In this document: positions 1-11,779 of the stretch, in pieces
Layout: every line of letters starts with the position of its first letter
Numbering within the stretch: the stretch's first letter is position 1
DNA from: Dioscorea cayenensis subsp. rotundata
Lineage: Eukaryota; Streptophyta; Magnoliopsida; Dioscoreales; Dioscoreaceae
Length of the DNA stretch: 64,000 nucleotides
Assembly (NCBI RefSeq): GCF_009730915.1
Contig: NC_052475.1
Coordinates: 29,077,016 to 29,141,015, forward strand
Reading direction: 5' to 3'
Notes under the pieces: model-generated
Told to the model about the DNA's origin: nothing
The model's input: the letters and a program-made list of their open reading frames with translations, nothing else
The model's database searches: none
Program-made: the position numbers and the translations under genes

Positions 1-3000
1 GACACCTTATAATATGTTTTATGATAAAAAATAAATGTCACAAAAACATAGCTATAATGACATTTGTATATGTCGCCACGCAAATTTTAGCATTTGGATG
101 ACTATAACGTGCATATCAGAATGGTATATCTTAGCTATGGTGCAAAAGGTGACGATCATTGTAATCGTGGTGTTTAATGTCATCAAATTTATACATGACG
201 AGAATTTCTCATTTTTAAGTGACACTAAACTACATGCGCCATTAATCATCAAATTTGTCAGTAGTTCCGAGCTTTTGTCCATAAACTTGGGATATTGAAA
301 AACTTTTGCCGTAGGCTTTGATTTTCATATACAATGTAGGGTGGTTCTTTGGGTTCTTCATGGTCGCTCACTTGTATGGATATCTGTCCTCTCGCTTGGT
401 CCTAAGTTTAGGGTTGTGTTCCCTCATCATCGTCTTCTTTTTGCATGATCCACTTTTCTGAAGGGAAAAACAACTTTACAAGTGTTGATAAATGAATGGT
501 AGTAAAGTAATGCTTAGGATCCATTTTGTGCTTTGTAGGTGGTATACTTTCACCAAAGCAAAACCTTTCTCCGCAAAGTCTTTCCCTATAAAGTGTTTTC
601 TTGTAAAATTACATTACAATGTTTGTTGTGTTTCTAGAAAATTGTAATCTAAACGCATGCAAAGTTAATTCATCCTGTAAACAGAGCTTTCCAAACAAAG
701 TTATGGTTATTGTCAATTTTGCTCTTTATTAGTTATTTTAGTAAAACAAAGCCTATAATCTCATCAATAAAGTCATATGTGAGCGGGTCAACTATTTAAT
801 TATTTTTAAAAAATTATTTATATTAATGATTATTTAATTAATCATCTAACAACAAATTCAAAGATTAATTAAAAATATATATATATTTTTAAATTTTAAT
901 ATTAAATTAATTTGTTATCTTAAAAATCTTGTTATGGAAAACAATTTTTAATTAAAAAACTAATCTTTAACATAATTTTAATATTTTTATTATTTCATTA
1001 ATTTTTATTATGAAAAAGAGAAATCTTTTTAAATAGAAAACTTCTATTTGAGTAATTTGGTTATTCAACAAATAACACTACATTACATCTCACGATGTAA
1101 TCTCTTTTCACACCCTCCCATAAGAATCACTTTTCCTGGTCAAAGGGAAAGTGATAACATTTTGAGCATTACTTTATGCACTTGGTTTATAAACAAAACG
1201 GATGAAGATGATTCACATCTGTTACTTTCCCTCTTACTAAACGGGCTCTTTTAGAGTATTTGCTTGGTTTAATTTAGAATATTATAAAAATGGTACCCTT
1301 GTAGCCCCACCATGTTCTTGACTCCAAATGTTCGCTTTGATACGCAAAATTTTGAGTAGAAAGGACAACACAACTTCTCTGTCCTCATTTGATTTGTAAA
1401 GAGGTTGGGAGTACAACACAAGGTAAAGTCAGCACAAGTAGGCAAAATTTTTGTACCACTAAAAATCCCCTAGACAAAAAATTATAATGGTACAACACAA
1501 CTAAAAACTAGACTACCCCTTTTAATAAACATTAAAAATTACAATCATGTATTCCACATCCAATCCACGCTCAAGTCCCCGATCTTTTACCTCCTTTCTT
1601 CCTTCACGACACCCTTTCTCATCTTCATAGTATGATCTTCTACTCCCCTCGATCTCTTTCTTCCTCATTTTATCCTATTTTTCCTTTCTTCTTATTTTTT
1701 GCTCCCTCGCTTCTAGAAAATTTTAGGACTCTCTTTCAAATTTTTAGGATTTTCCAGACTCTCCCAAAAAGAGATTGATTATGAAATCACGATAAAAGAT
1801 ACATCGTTGTTGAGATTATAGGTTTAATTATATTTATGACTGATTTATAATTATTTTGCCATATTTTATAGTTTATTGATGGTATTTGTGTTTTTATTTT
1901 AATTTGAATAATATATAATTTTTTTAATACAATAGGTTGTATTTTATCTAAATTTATATTTGATTTCTATGTAATATGAATAAAAGTGAGAATTATCTTG
2001 ATCGATATCTTAAAATTAAAATTTTAAATCATAGAACTTAACATAATTTGTTTTTATATTTATATCCAAAAATTGAAAATTTAAATTGTATTATATATAT
2101 TTTTCATGTTGATGCACATAATATAAAACAATTTTTTAATAAAAATATTTATGAAAATTTATTGTTTGGTTCCATGATATTTTACAAATTAATTTTTATA
2201 TTTAAAGTCTATTTTTTGGCAACTCGAAAATTCTTACAAATTAGTACAAATTTATAATTTTAAAAAATCATATTTACAAATTTTATTATTTATTTTATTC
2301 ACATTTTTAAATTTGTTTATATAGTAAAAACAATGTGAAATTAATTTTTTGAAACCTCATTTTCTTTAAATTAGTGTATATAATATAAAAATATAATTAT
2401 GATTTAATAAGATTATTAATTATAAATTAGGTTTTATGGATTATAGATTTTAGTATATTTAATAAGATTATAGAGTAACAAATTTTATTGTTTAGTGGAT
2501 TCACATATTAACCGAATTTATCATGTATGTTTAGTAATAAAATATATTTTTTCTATATTTCAAAAATTTAAAAAATACAGTTATGATTTAATAAGTTGAT
2601 TAATTATACAAAATTTAGTTAGGTTATTATTGATATTGTAAAAATTTCGAAATTTACGTTGTAAAATTGTTTATTCTAAAAACAAATATATATGAGATAC
2701 TATAGAAGGGTATTAGAAGTACTTTTACAATTTGTCTAGTACTCGTAGAAATCAAACAAAGAATAGTACAAAACTTTTTATGATGTCCATAAAGATCAAA
2801 CAAGATACAATATAAGTAATTGTGTTGTATCACAATTACTTGTTTTGTTCTGTACTACTTGTGCTGCATTTAGTTAGACATCAAACACACCACAAGGGAA
2901 CAACCGTGGTTGGGCTATTTCCAAAGATCGCTTTTCAATTCAATCCAAAGAGTAAATCGATGTCGATGATAGATATTATAACATCATATCATCATATATT

Positions 3001-3400
3001 AAATCGATTTTTATTCTTTGCAGATAAGATATATTTTTATATCTTATAAATTTGCTATCTTCCCGTTTGTATTTAAAAATAAGTTTGGCATTGTTAGGTA
3101 AATCTTAAATTTAGTTAAAATCGAAGTTGAAGTATTATAATATATCATTATGATGAGATGAAACTTGGTAGTTGTGATAAATTTCGATTATTGGCTTTTC
3201 ATCGTCAACCATGATTCCATTTTATGCCTCAGAAACTTGGGATATCGAAAAAGTATCGCTTAAAAGGTCCTTTTGTGCTCTTCTTCTCATGGGTCTGTCA
3301 GCACGCCCGGATGTCAGCTCCATTTGTGATGCTAAGAAAAACATAGATAAAGACGGCAGATCAGTAAGTCTCGACGACGCGATCGGCATTATATGACATG
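1..3400. other. AT-rich intergenic DNA, no gene recognised
   Basis: Long A/T runs and only short open frames with no recognisable domain. A pair of related inverted segments lies near 1330-1440 and 2750-2905: both contain GCACAAGTAG in opposite orientation, near GTTTGAT-like and ACAACACAA-like strings. This suggests, without proving, a decayed terminal-inverted-repeat element of about 1.5 kb. Nothing else can be supported. Confidence 0.5.
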
Positions 3401-4797
3401 CTCAAAATGACATGGCATGGGACGATGACGTGGCTAGAAATGACTCATATGATGATTAGATGATGATGCGCAAAGGATCGGCATGCTCGACTCAGGACGT
3501 AAGATCAAGGTGAGATTTTATAATATCAAGGCTGGATATTTTATTTAGTAGATATTCCTCCTCAATACAATCATGCGATGATAAACTATTTTTGGAAAAG
3601 TCAGACAGACTTATAGATCTTTTTCTATAAGTGTAAGTTTTATTTTAGGTATGATTGTTCATCCTCGTAAGATCCGGACGACAATCCATCATCTCGAGCA
3701 GAGCTTCTTGTAGAGATCTATTCAAGAGAGAGGAATATTCTATCATGCAGCAAGATTCAAGACACGGGATCGATGAAGTATTAGAAGACACAAGTTAAAC
3801 TGACATGAAGACACAAAGATTTAGTTTGAAAAGTGTAAAAACTATCTGAAGACACAAACTAAATAAAAGTAGGATGCTTTCAAGAGATCATCAAACCATA
3901 TTTAGAAGACTACTAATTGAAAAGATCTAAGAGCTATCTATGTATGGAACTCATTTATGAGACTAGTCATGTGTGGAGATCGTTCGAAGATCGACGAGAT
4001 ACTGACTAGAGGTTCTGAGATCCAAGCATGGATGATCGGAGATCATGCTCGAAGATATCAAGGCCAAACCTACGAGACAGATCGTTTAGTAACAATATTT
4101 TATGTGCCAAAAAGAAGATCATTTGGAAGACCAAACTCAGCTAGTCTCGGTTAAAGATCAGAGATCTTCGTGGCCATCTTCGTGAGATGGTCATGTGTGC
4201 CTTGGGCGGGCACGTCCTCGAGAGGGAGACCTTCCAAGTAACGTGAGAGAAAGAAGCATCTCGGCAGACAGGAGGAACCCTGCCTGAGTCAACCGCCATG
4301 AGATCTGACCGAAAGAACCGGAGGTCAAGGTTACGGATTCGCTGCATCCCGCTAGTAACTCGCCTGCTGCATACAAAGAAGGGGCCAGTGTTGTAATCTG
4401 GTGTCAGAACATCTAACTTCGAAGGCTGCCGCTAGGGAAGTCGTGAGAACTCTAAAAAGAGGTAACTTTTATTAGTACTATCTAAGTGCCTATATAAGAG
4501 ATCCCGTCAAGATTTAGGGACGAGCCAAACAAAATGAGAGACTCTTCTATGAGAGCCGAGAGCTGCGCGTCACGAGCAATCTTGAGAGGATATTTTTGTA
4601 TCGAGAGAGCGATGCAGTGCCAGATCCCTTTGTTATTATACCTCTTTAGCGGATTGTTTCTCCCGGTCCGCCCCCTGCATGTAGTGCAAGTCAGTGCCGA
4701 ACCCAAGTTACTAATTGCTTATCTCCTTTTATCTTGTTTTGATGCAAGGTGCGAGTGTTTCGATCTCGATGCAGCTGAACAATCCTAACACATCACA
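3400..4797 (+). mobile_element. LTR-like retroelement remnant
   Basis: A moderately GC-rich island in AT-rich DNA with the make-up of a plant LTR. A TATA box (TATATAAGAG near 4491) is followed by a leader-like stretch and an end near CTAACA. The orientation is inferred from the TATA box. No second copy of the end and no reverse transcriptase is seen in the window, so it is either a solo LTR or the edge of a broken Ty3-type element. Boundaries are approximate and no clean target duplication was found. Age cannot be judged from one copy. Confidence 0.4.
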
Positions 4798-5040
4798 CCC
4801 CCACCCGTAACCATCAAGCGGCATCGCAGCTGGTCGCCGCAGTGCTTTCGGTGTAAAGGCCGTCTGAGATCCGCGCAAGAAGTTCTCAAGATGGCAGAAG
4901 AGAAGGAGTATCTGCGACTCGACCACCTTTACTCAAAGGTTCCAACCACCCATATCGAAAGACAGATGAGGGCTGCTCATCAAATCCTCTTGATGAAATC
5001 CTTCACGATAAAGCTCCATGATGCAACTTAAAAACCCTAA
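4798..5040. other. Sequence flanking the LTR-like remnant
   Basis: GC-richer DNA directly after the LTR-like end. It could be leader or internal DNA of the same broken element. No gene is recognised. Confidence 0.25.
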
Positions 5041-5047
5041 ATTGTTA

Positions 5048-5603
5048 GTTATGCATAGGTGGTAAAAATTTAAGTTTGACAAAACCCGGTCCGGACAACT
5101 ATTAATATAAATAGAAAACTCGTAGTCTGACCTGCTCTGAGCTGAACCGGACAACTTGAGATGTCCAAACCCTGCTTTTTAAAACCGAAGGTCGTCCAGA
5201 TGTCCAAATTTGTCCTCAATTTATAAGCCTATTTTAAATAGCTCAAATATTAAATTATACAAAATAATTTAATTCACATTAAACGCAAAACATCAATAAT
5301 CCAAAACTCAACTCAAATTATAGAAAACGAAGTCTTAATAGAAAAACAATATACGCTTTAAAAGTTTTTGTAAGTACGAGCTTAAAACAAATGCTAAGTG
5401 GTCGGCTTTTGAAAGTTTTAGGGTTTAAAAGCACTTATGTAACTCAAATTTCTATGTCCCGGACCGCATCTGATTTAAACCGGACAACTAAGCCAGCATG
5501 TCCTGACTCCGTCCCGTCGCATTTACAAACCTTACGTCCAAACCCTTTTTATTCCGGGTCGAGAAAACTGCCTAGGTGTCCGGATAGATTATCACACTCC
5601 TAG
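5048..5603. mobile_element. Possible hAT-type non-autonomous element
   Basis: Both ends carry a related TAGG(T/A)G-type terminus in inverted orientation. Subterminal CCGGAC/GTCCGG motifs recur at both ends (5094-5160 and 5458-5585). The centre is AT-rich and non-coding. Terminal TAGGGGTG-like sequence and clustered subterminal motifs are typical of plant hAT MITEs. An exact 8-bp target duplication is not visible, so the call is tentative. Confidence 0.3.
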
Positions 5604-5620
5604 ATATTGAATATATTAGT

Positions 5621-5641
5621 ATATATATATATATATATATT
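5621..5641. repeat. (AT)n microsatellite
   Basis: About ten AT units in a row. Confidence 0.9.
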
Positions 5642-6272
5642 TTAGTACTTTTAATTTTAGGATCGGTATCGGGGTATCTGGATCGTATTAGAATTCCTAT
5701 ACCACGCACTTACACCTGCTTTTCATATAAGTCACCCTTGCTCGAATCCGAATCAAACCCAGCCAACTCGATTTTACTCGCCAAACCCGAGTCGAATAGT
5801 GGTCTGCCCGTCAAATTTGATATTATCGCCATCCCTAAACGGATCTCATCTCGGCTCTGTTCTCGAACCAAAGTAGTCCCCTCGTCCTCCAATAGGCTTT
5901 ACGTACACAAGTCTCCACTATAAGCCGCCACACAGTATCTATAGTCTATGCGAAAAGAGAGAAAAACACACTCATCCAAATTTTGTCTTTCGGTATGAGA
6001 AAATCACATCTCTTTTCCTATAACCTCTTTTGTTTGTTATTTCTTTTCTTCTTTGCTTTTTATCTCTTCTTCCTCTGTTTTAAAATTTTCAAAATCTAAC
6101 AGAGAGAGAAAGAGAGATAAGTTTAGGGAGCAAGGTAGATTTCTGTTTTGATATTTAGAACCATCTGAGTCTCTCTCTCCATATTTGCTCTCATGACTCT
6201 AAGTGCGTGATTTGTGTTTGGATTTTTGTTATTAAATATGATCTTTTTAATGATTTGTAGAGATTGTTGAAG

Positions 6273-6431
6273 ATGGCTGATGGATTGAACTTCAAGGATT
6301 TTTGTTGCTTTTGTCCTCTTTTTAGTCTCGTTAGCCTCACCACCTTACAAGATGGAGTGTATGTAAATTTAGTTGTTGATTGGCCCCTGATAATATATTC
6401 GTGGTCTGAGGTTCAAGTTTATGTTATTTGA
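6273..6431 (+). CDS. Short 52-residue ORF behind a leader-like exon and intron
   Basis: An ATG follows a pyrimidine-rich stretch ending in TTTGTAG (acceptor-like). Further upstream, GA-rich leader DNA ends in GCAAG|GTAGAT (donor-like, about 6135), so the layout resembles a 5' UTR exon, an intron and a coding exon. The peptide begins MADGLNFKDFCCFC and matches no family I recognise. No further exon is evident. It may be the 5' stump of a lost gene, a non-coding transcript or chance. Confidence 0.2.
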   Translation: MADGLNFKDFCCFCPLFSLVSLTTLQDGVYVNLVVDWPLIIYSWSEVQVYVI

Positions 6432-6828
6432 ACCCATGGCTTATGCACATTACTCAACTCTTTTCTTCTTTGAGTGAAGAAAATGCCAAATGAATGTACA
6501 AGCTGTCTCTCTTGTATGCTTTGTGTCTTTAATAAGGAATGTTCTCTGTTTTATATCTTGTAAATTGATTATTTATAGAAATGTATTGTTGACAAAATAC
6601 TACCAAATGCATGTACAAGTTCATCTGAAATTCACAATGCAAAATAAATCAAAATATGAGGATGAAAATGCACAAAATTTGAAGTTCATAATACAACAGA
6701 TAAATTAAAACAATAGAAGTAATGTTAGTAATGCAAAACCCTTTCCAACCCTGAGACAGCTTTCATCAAAGTGTCTAACTTTTCACCGTCACCGTCAAAA
6801 GAAGAATTGGATTCTCATGGGCCATGTG

Positions 6829-6838
6829 GCCACGTGGC
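6829..6838. promoter_or_regulatory. Palindromic G-box
   Basis: GCCACGTGGC is a perfect G-box, the binding core of plant bZIP and bHLH factors. It follows a nearby GGCCATGTGGCC palindrome. No gene start can be tied to it, so its function is open. Confidence 0.35.
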
Positions 6839-6873
6839 AGCTTCTGGTGAAGACTTGTGTCAGCGATCGTATT

Positions 6874-6926
6874 GAGGACTCAGGAGAACTCTGCCCTGGT
6901 TCCGGAACCAGGCAAGATGAGTCCTC
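6874..6926. other. Strong 53-nt hairpin
   Basis: GAGGACTCA at the left pairs with TGAGTCCTC at the right. Inside, GCC(C)TGGTTCC pairs with GGAACCAGGC with almost no loop. It is far more GC-rich than its surroundings. It matches no miRNA family I know. Confidence 0.5.
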
Positions 6927-7752
6927 GTTTCTATGGTTTGGCTATTTTCACAGTTGTGCATTATTTATGTCAAGTGTATTTTTATTTAATAAATAATAGC
7001 TTGCTTAATTTAATTTCAAAATTTTAGAAGATAAATCTGAATCTCTGATGCAGTGAATTAAATTGTAATGAAATGCTAAAAGCCTCAAAAAGTCACAGTT
7101 CATTAGCATTGGCTCATAGTATAGTATAAAATATTTAAATGAATTTATGTCCGTGCCCTTAAAATACAGTTTTAGTAACTAATAACTTTTAATTATGGGT
7201 ATAGATTTGCACCAAATCTCTTATCTTGTCATTAAGTGAAATCACAATAGTAGATATTTAATTTTTGATCTCCGTACATTCAATTTGAGTAGCAGTTGTT
7301 ATATTTATATGATAATGGAAACTTTTTAAGCGGCTATGTACGTTTATTTGTTATGGAAATTTGGGAAATCTCCCAATCAATTAATGCAATACACTATCTT
7401 CAAAACTCACTCTTCCATGTTTTGGTAGTATTCTGCTTTCATACAAAATGGACATTAATATAAAATGAAAATGATATTACTTCCGATCAACAGTTCAGCA
7501 TATATATTAAATTTAAATTAAAAATTTCTCCAATAATTTAATAATTATTAAATTTACTAGTAATCGAGGTAAAATATCATAATCTTCTAAAATTATCTCC
7601 TAAATAATTATTTTTCAATAATTATCTCACAAGAAAATTTTTAAAACTACTTTTTACACAGCAACTCAAAATGCAATATATGACATATGAGGAGGCTTTT
7701 TAAATATTACAAATTACTAAATTACGATGTTTGGGATTATTTACCAAAATAT

Positions 7753-7975
7753 CATTAGAGCTGAGTGAAAACGTAGAACCTTTCCCCTGCTTTCGCTATT
7801 TTTATTTTAAAATATAGAAAACGGGAGAGTTTCTCCCATTTTATTTTTAATTAGTGGTTCATGAAAACGGGAGAAACTCTCCCTGCTTTTCAAATTTTTA
7901 AAATTTTTTATATAAAAATAAAAACGGAGAGTAACTCCCTGCTTTTTGTTTTATTTTTAAAAAGCCCTCGATTCC
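7753..7975. repeat. Hairpin minisatellite, about four units
   Basis: Units of about 47-57 bp start near 7763, 7817, 7864 and 7920. Each has GAAAACGGGAG-like sequence, a short inverted repeat such as GGGAGAAACTCTCCC, then CTGCTTTT and an A/T run. The self-complementary core is kept although units differ (GGGAGAGTTTCTCCC, GGGAGAAACTCTCCC, GGAGAGTAACTCC). A related unit abuts the assembly gap at 15012-15068. Confidence 0.7.
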
Positions 7976-8324
7976 TTTGTCCCGTAATGTTGGTTAGTGT
8001 TAATTTGATAAAAGATTCTCATTACTTATTGACAAATGCTTTTGATGAAAAGCAAAAACAAGAACACAACTATATTAATCTTAGTAACGGATATAAATAT
8101 ATCCGCTGAATTATTTTTATTATTATTTTTTTATATAATACCCACTTCCCACTTCCCATTTCCCCACTCCCACTTCATACTGCCTCTATTCTCATTTTCT
8201 TCAAGTTCTAATCATGCATGGTGTTTTCTACTTACACGCGTACTGGATTTCGATATACACTTTTTGATGGCATTCTTAAGATCACAGAAATGATCACATT
8301 TCATCCATTTTGTCGGAAAAAGTG

Positions 8325-9055
8325 TAATATTTTGTATTATTAGATAACTTGAAATTAATTATTTATTAATAATTATATTAAGACATTAGTTTTCATATAA
8401 TAATCTTTTTATGTCATAATTATTAATCGACTACTAATTATCTTATTAGCACCTCAATCATATTTAATTAGATAACCCACTATATTTATAGGGTAATTTT
8501 TATTATTAATAATCGTGATCATGTCATTAGGTTTTATGAATAATTTTATTATGCCATAATTAATTATTGTATTAATGATTGTTATATTAACCTCAAGAAT
8601 GTTTATTTAGATAACCGAGTATATTATTTGGTTATTTTTTATTAATAATTGTATTAAGTCAATATTTTATATTAATAATTGTATTATATCATAATTATTA
8701 ATCAGATCAATAATTATCTTATTAGCACCCCAATCATGTTTAATTAGATAACCCACTCTATTTTTAGGTAATTTTGTTTATTATTAATAATTGTATTATG
8801 TCATTAGGTTTTATGAATAATTTTATTATGTGATAATTAATTATTGTATTAATAATTGTTATATTAACCTCGAAGCATGTTTATTTAGATAAACCAATAT
8901 ATTATTAGGCTTTTTATCAATAATTGTATTAAGTCATTATTTTAGATAACCTAGTATATTATTAGGTTAATTTTTTATTATATTAATAATTGTTATATTA
9001 TGGCTGAAGCATGTTTATTTAGATAAACTAGTATATTATTAAGACACCAATGTTT
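8325..9055. repeat. AT-rich tandem array, about 276-bp period
   Basis: TCTTATTAGCACC(T/C)CAATCAT recurs at 8441 and 8717, and GTTATATTAACCTC recurs at 8581 and 8858, giving a period near 276 bp. A half-period echo (about 135 bp) is seen in TTTATTTAGATAA segments, including one at 8992. Copies are degenerate and non-coding. Confidence 0.75.
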
Positions 9056-9219
9056 ATGGTTTTACCTTCAATCATATTTAATTTTTTCGATGGCATATGT
9101 TCTGATTTATGATCGTGTCTTATATTTTTCTCAAGTCAACCTATTTTATTTTTCCATTTTAATATGAAATTGATTAATATATAACTTTCTACGAAATTGC
9201 GACGGGTTCTAGTGTGTAG

Positions 9220-11070
9220 ATACGTGTCTCATCGCAGCAGCCTCCACAAATCATAGGCCTTTTGAGAGCAGGTTTGCTCATCATGCGGCTCAAATTTTAA
9301 TCTCAATCGATGCCGCCTTTGTGAGCGCATTAGTGAGAGATGGCGGACCGAAACACACACATTCCACCTCACACGCGGAGACAACAATCACGCCGGAAGA
9401 CGTGGCACTATTACTGGCTTTTACCGATTAACGCCACGAAGTCATCGGTCGCGACTTCGACTTAGGGAAGTGTTGCTCATGCGTAAAGTCGCTCGGAGTG
9501 GTCCCATCACGTGAGCAAAGGAAAGGTCGTGTATAACTCTAGCGTGCTCGGCGAAACATTTCGCATCGTCATAATCGTACGCAGTCAACGGCTGTATAGA
9601 ATCGCTACGCGCGCTCATATCCTAAGGCTTTACTCGGGCTGTGTCCTCATGCGCGATATGCCTCGTATCAGGGTTCATCTCGAAGTGGTTACCACTCGAG
9701 GGATTTCATGAAGCAGGAAGATACAGCTTGGGGTTCAAGCATGTACTAGCAACCCCAGACATAGTCTTTATGCGCCGTGCATCCAACAAGGATATGAAAA
9801 ATATCAAATGATCTATGATATTACTTCAATCATGGGCATGGTATGCAGATTTTCAAGTATATCCCTCAAACCCGTGATATCGTGATCCTTTCCTCCGGCT
9901 CGAGGTGTAGAGCAAATTAAATTGATAATTCATTTTACACTTGATTATAATACATTGAAATTATAATTCATTCTCATTTTTCATGGGCTATCGAAGCGAT
10001 GATGATAGCCAGTAGGAACAAGCACAATGCGAAGATATATAGGCCGACTACTAGATGGGCTGAGACTGAGTGGTGAATGTTGTTACCGCGATAATTCATG
10101 CACATATTTTAGGTATTAATAATCATTGATTATTTGGTAAATACTGAGTCAGCTTATATGAAGCGGCTCTTTATGATTCAACGAGATAATCGCACAAGTG
10201 CCACATGACATTTTCGCGAGCATGCACCTTTGTACGGATCGCGCTTTACATTATTGATTTGCCTCGAAGTTGTTGGAGGGCACCAAACAAATCGAGCGAC
10301 AAGACAATTTTCGCTTCGCCAAGGTGCTCTCTCGATCCGCTTTGTATTGACCGACTCATGATCACGATCTTCGTGGTAGAATCGACGATCGCATCGATGC
10401 ACTCAAGATGGATCGATCATCGAGTAGATCGAGTGCCTCACCTCCATGTTCCTCGTCACGGAATAACGCAATGCTTGCGGAACAGTATGACCGGTATACT
10501 ACTAATACCATACTATTTTTATCGATGATCAGACTGCTCGATCCTCGATGCAGAGGAACACTCTTCCAGTCACTTTGTAGCCGCTTCAATGTTGTCGAGA
10601 TGTGCCACCACTGAGTCTCTTTCATGACGCAGCGTCAATCAAGATAGTTCTCGCTCGAACACTGACGAGGCACATATCTTCACACTCACATCACGGCGGT
10701 ACAGTCTATTTTCACTCATCGCATGATATCAACGTTACTTTCGATCATCTCATCTCCATGGATTTCCTCCGATTGAGCCCAGCCAGATACTTGCATTTGA
10801 TTTCGGGATGGACTTTTGTGCAGGAATTTTATTTTGAATATCGACCTTCTCATCCATCCAAGTCGGACAGCGGACAATCTAGTCATTCAACTTCATTTCT
10901 AAGCAACAAGACGGGAATCACCCCCAAACCCTTTGCAGCACTTTTGCCGCGAACTCAACACTCCGACATCGCGCGCGATTCTGATGCATCATCGCACGAT
11001 GACCCGCCACGAGCAAGCACGCGAAGACCCTAGGGCCACCGGACCGTCCGACGAAGATATTCACCCATCT
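9220..11070 (+). pseudogene. Plant mobile domain (PMD, PF10536) gene remnant
   Basis: Across shifting frames the region matches the PMD of MAIN/MAIL1 proteins and related transposon genes. Near 9340 the frames give a THxFHL-like stretch, followed by TITPEDVALLL. Further on come EVIGRDF, then ILRLYSGCVLM and RVHL, and near 9830 LLQSWAW. Later parts (10.2-11.1 kb) keep the low-complexity Ser/Arg-rich tail often seen after this domain. Many frame breaks and stops show it is dead. PMD genes occur as host genes and inside MULE and Ty3-type elements; the opposite-strand MURA remnant points to a MULE. Confidence 0.65.
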
Positions 11071-11779
11071 CAATGTTTTACCGAGAGGTGGCGTCGAGAC
11101 TTGTGAGAGTAGACTCTTGTATTAGTTGTTGTTTTTCTTTATCGTCCCTGCCAGAAAACTATCTTAGGTTGATTTTTGTTTTCGGGTGTTCTATGTTGTG
11201 TATAAATTTACTTTTTCTTTCGCATTTGTCTTTGACATCTTTCGTATGCTTTTAAAGAAAAGGCTTCAATGATAACTCATTGCACGCTGACAACGCATCA
11301 GCATGTTAAAGATAACTTCACAATTAACAACAACGTAAGAGTTAGATCGAAAAGTTAATCTTGTAACTTGCCAACATCGACAACTATCCTCGTTGCGATG
11401 TTTCACAGCTTGACGCATGAGGGAGTGGCCGAGATATGCCTAACACGCAATAAACATGGTAGCTAATTTGAGGTTAGCACTCCATCTCACGTACCAACGA
11501 TCTAAAAGCGATTGATAGATTCATGGCATCGACGATATAGCCCGCATATTCACTCTCGTCGTGTTACGCTAGAGCGATTAAGTTCTTGCGAAGAAGAAAG
11601 TCCGTCCACCCAATTCAAGCCTCTCCTTTCGCGTACGGCAAAACCCGATGTTGGCGAGTGATATTTTTATTACCGCTCTAGTGCGACCGCCAACAACAAA
11701 GTGCTTTGATTTGCTAAATATGGGAAGCTTAATCTATCCGGGACTTAATCGGTTTGTAATATTTGTTTCCACGCAGTGG

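Noticed and set aside
35-298. An 87-codon frame at the left edge
   Set aside because: No start context, no domain, and an equally long frame lies antisense; consistent with chance or old transposon DNA.
6874-6926. Hammerhead ribozyme or known miRNA precursor
   Set aside because: GATGAGTCC resembles part of a hammerhead core, but CTGATGA and GAAA are not in the needed order on either strand. No known mature miRNA sequence is present.
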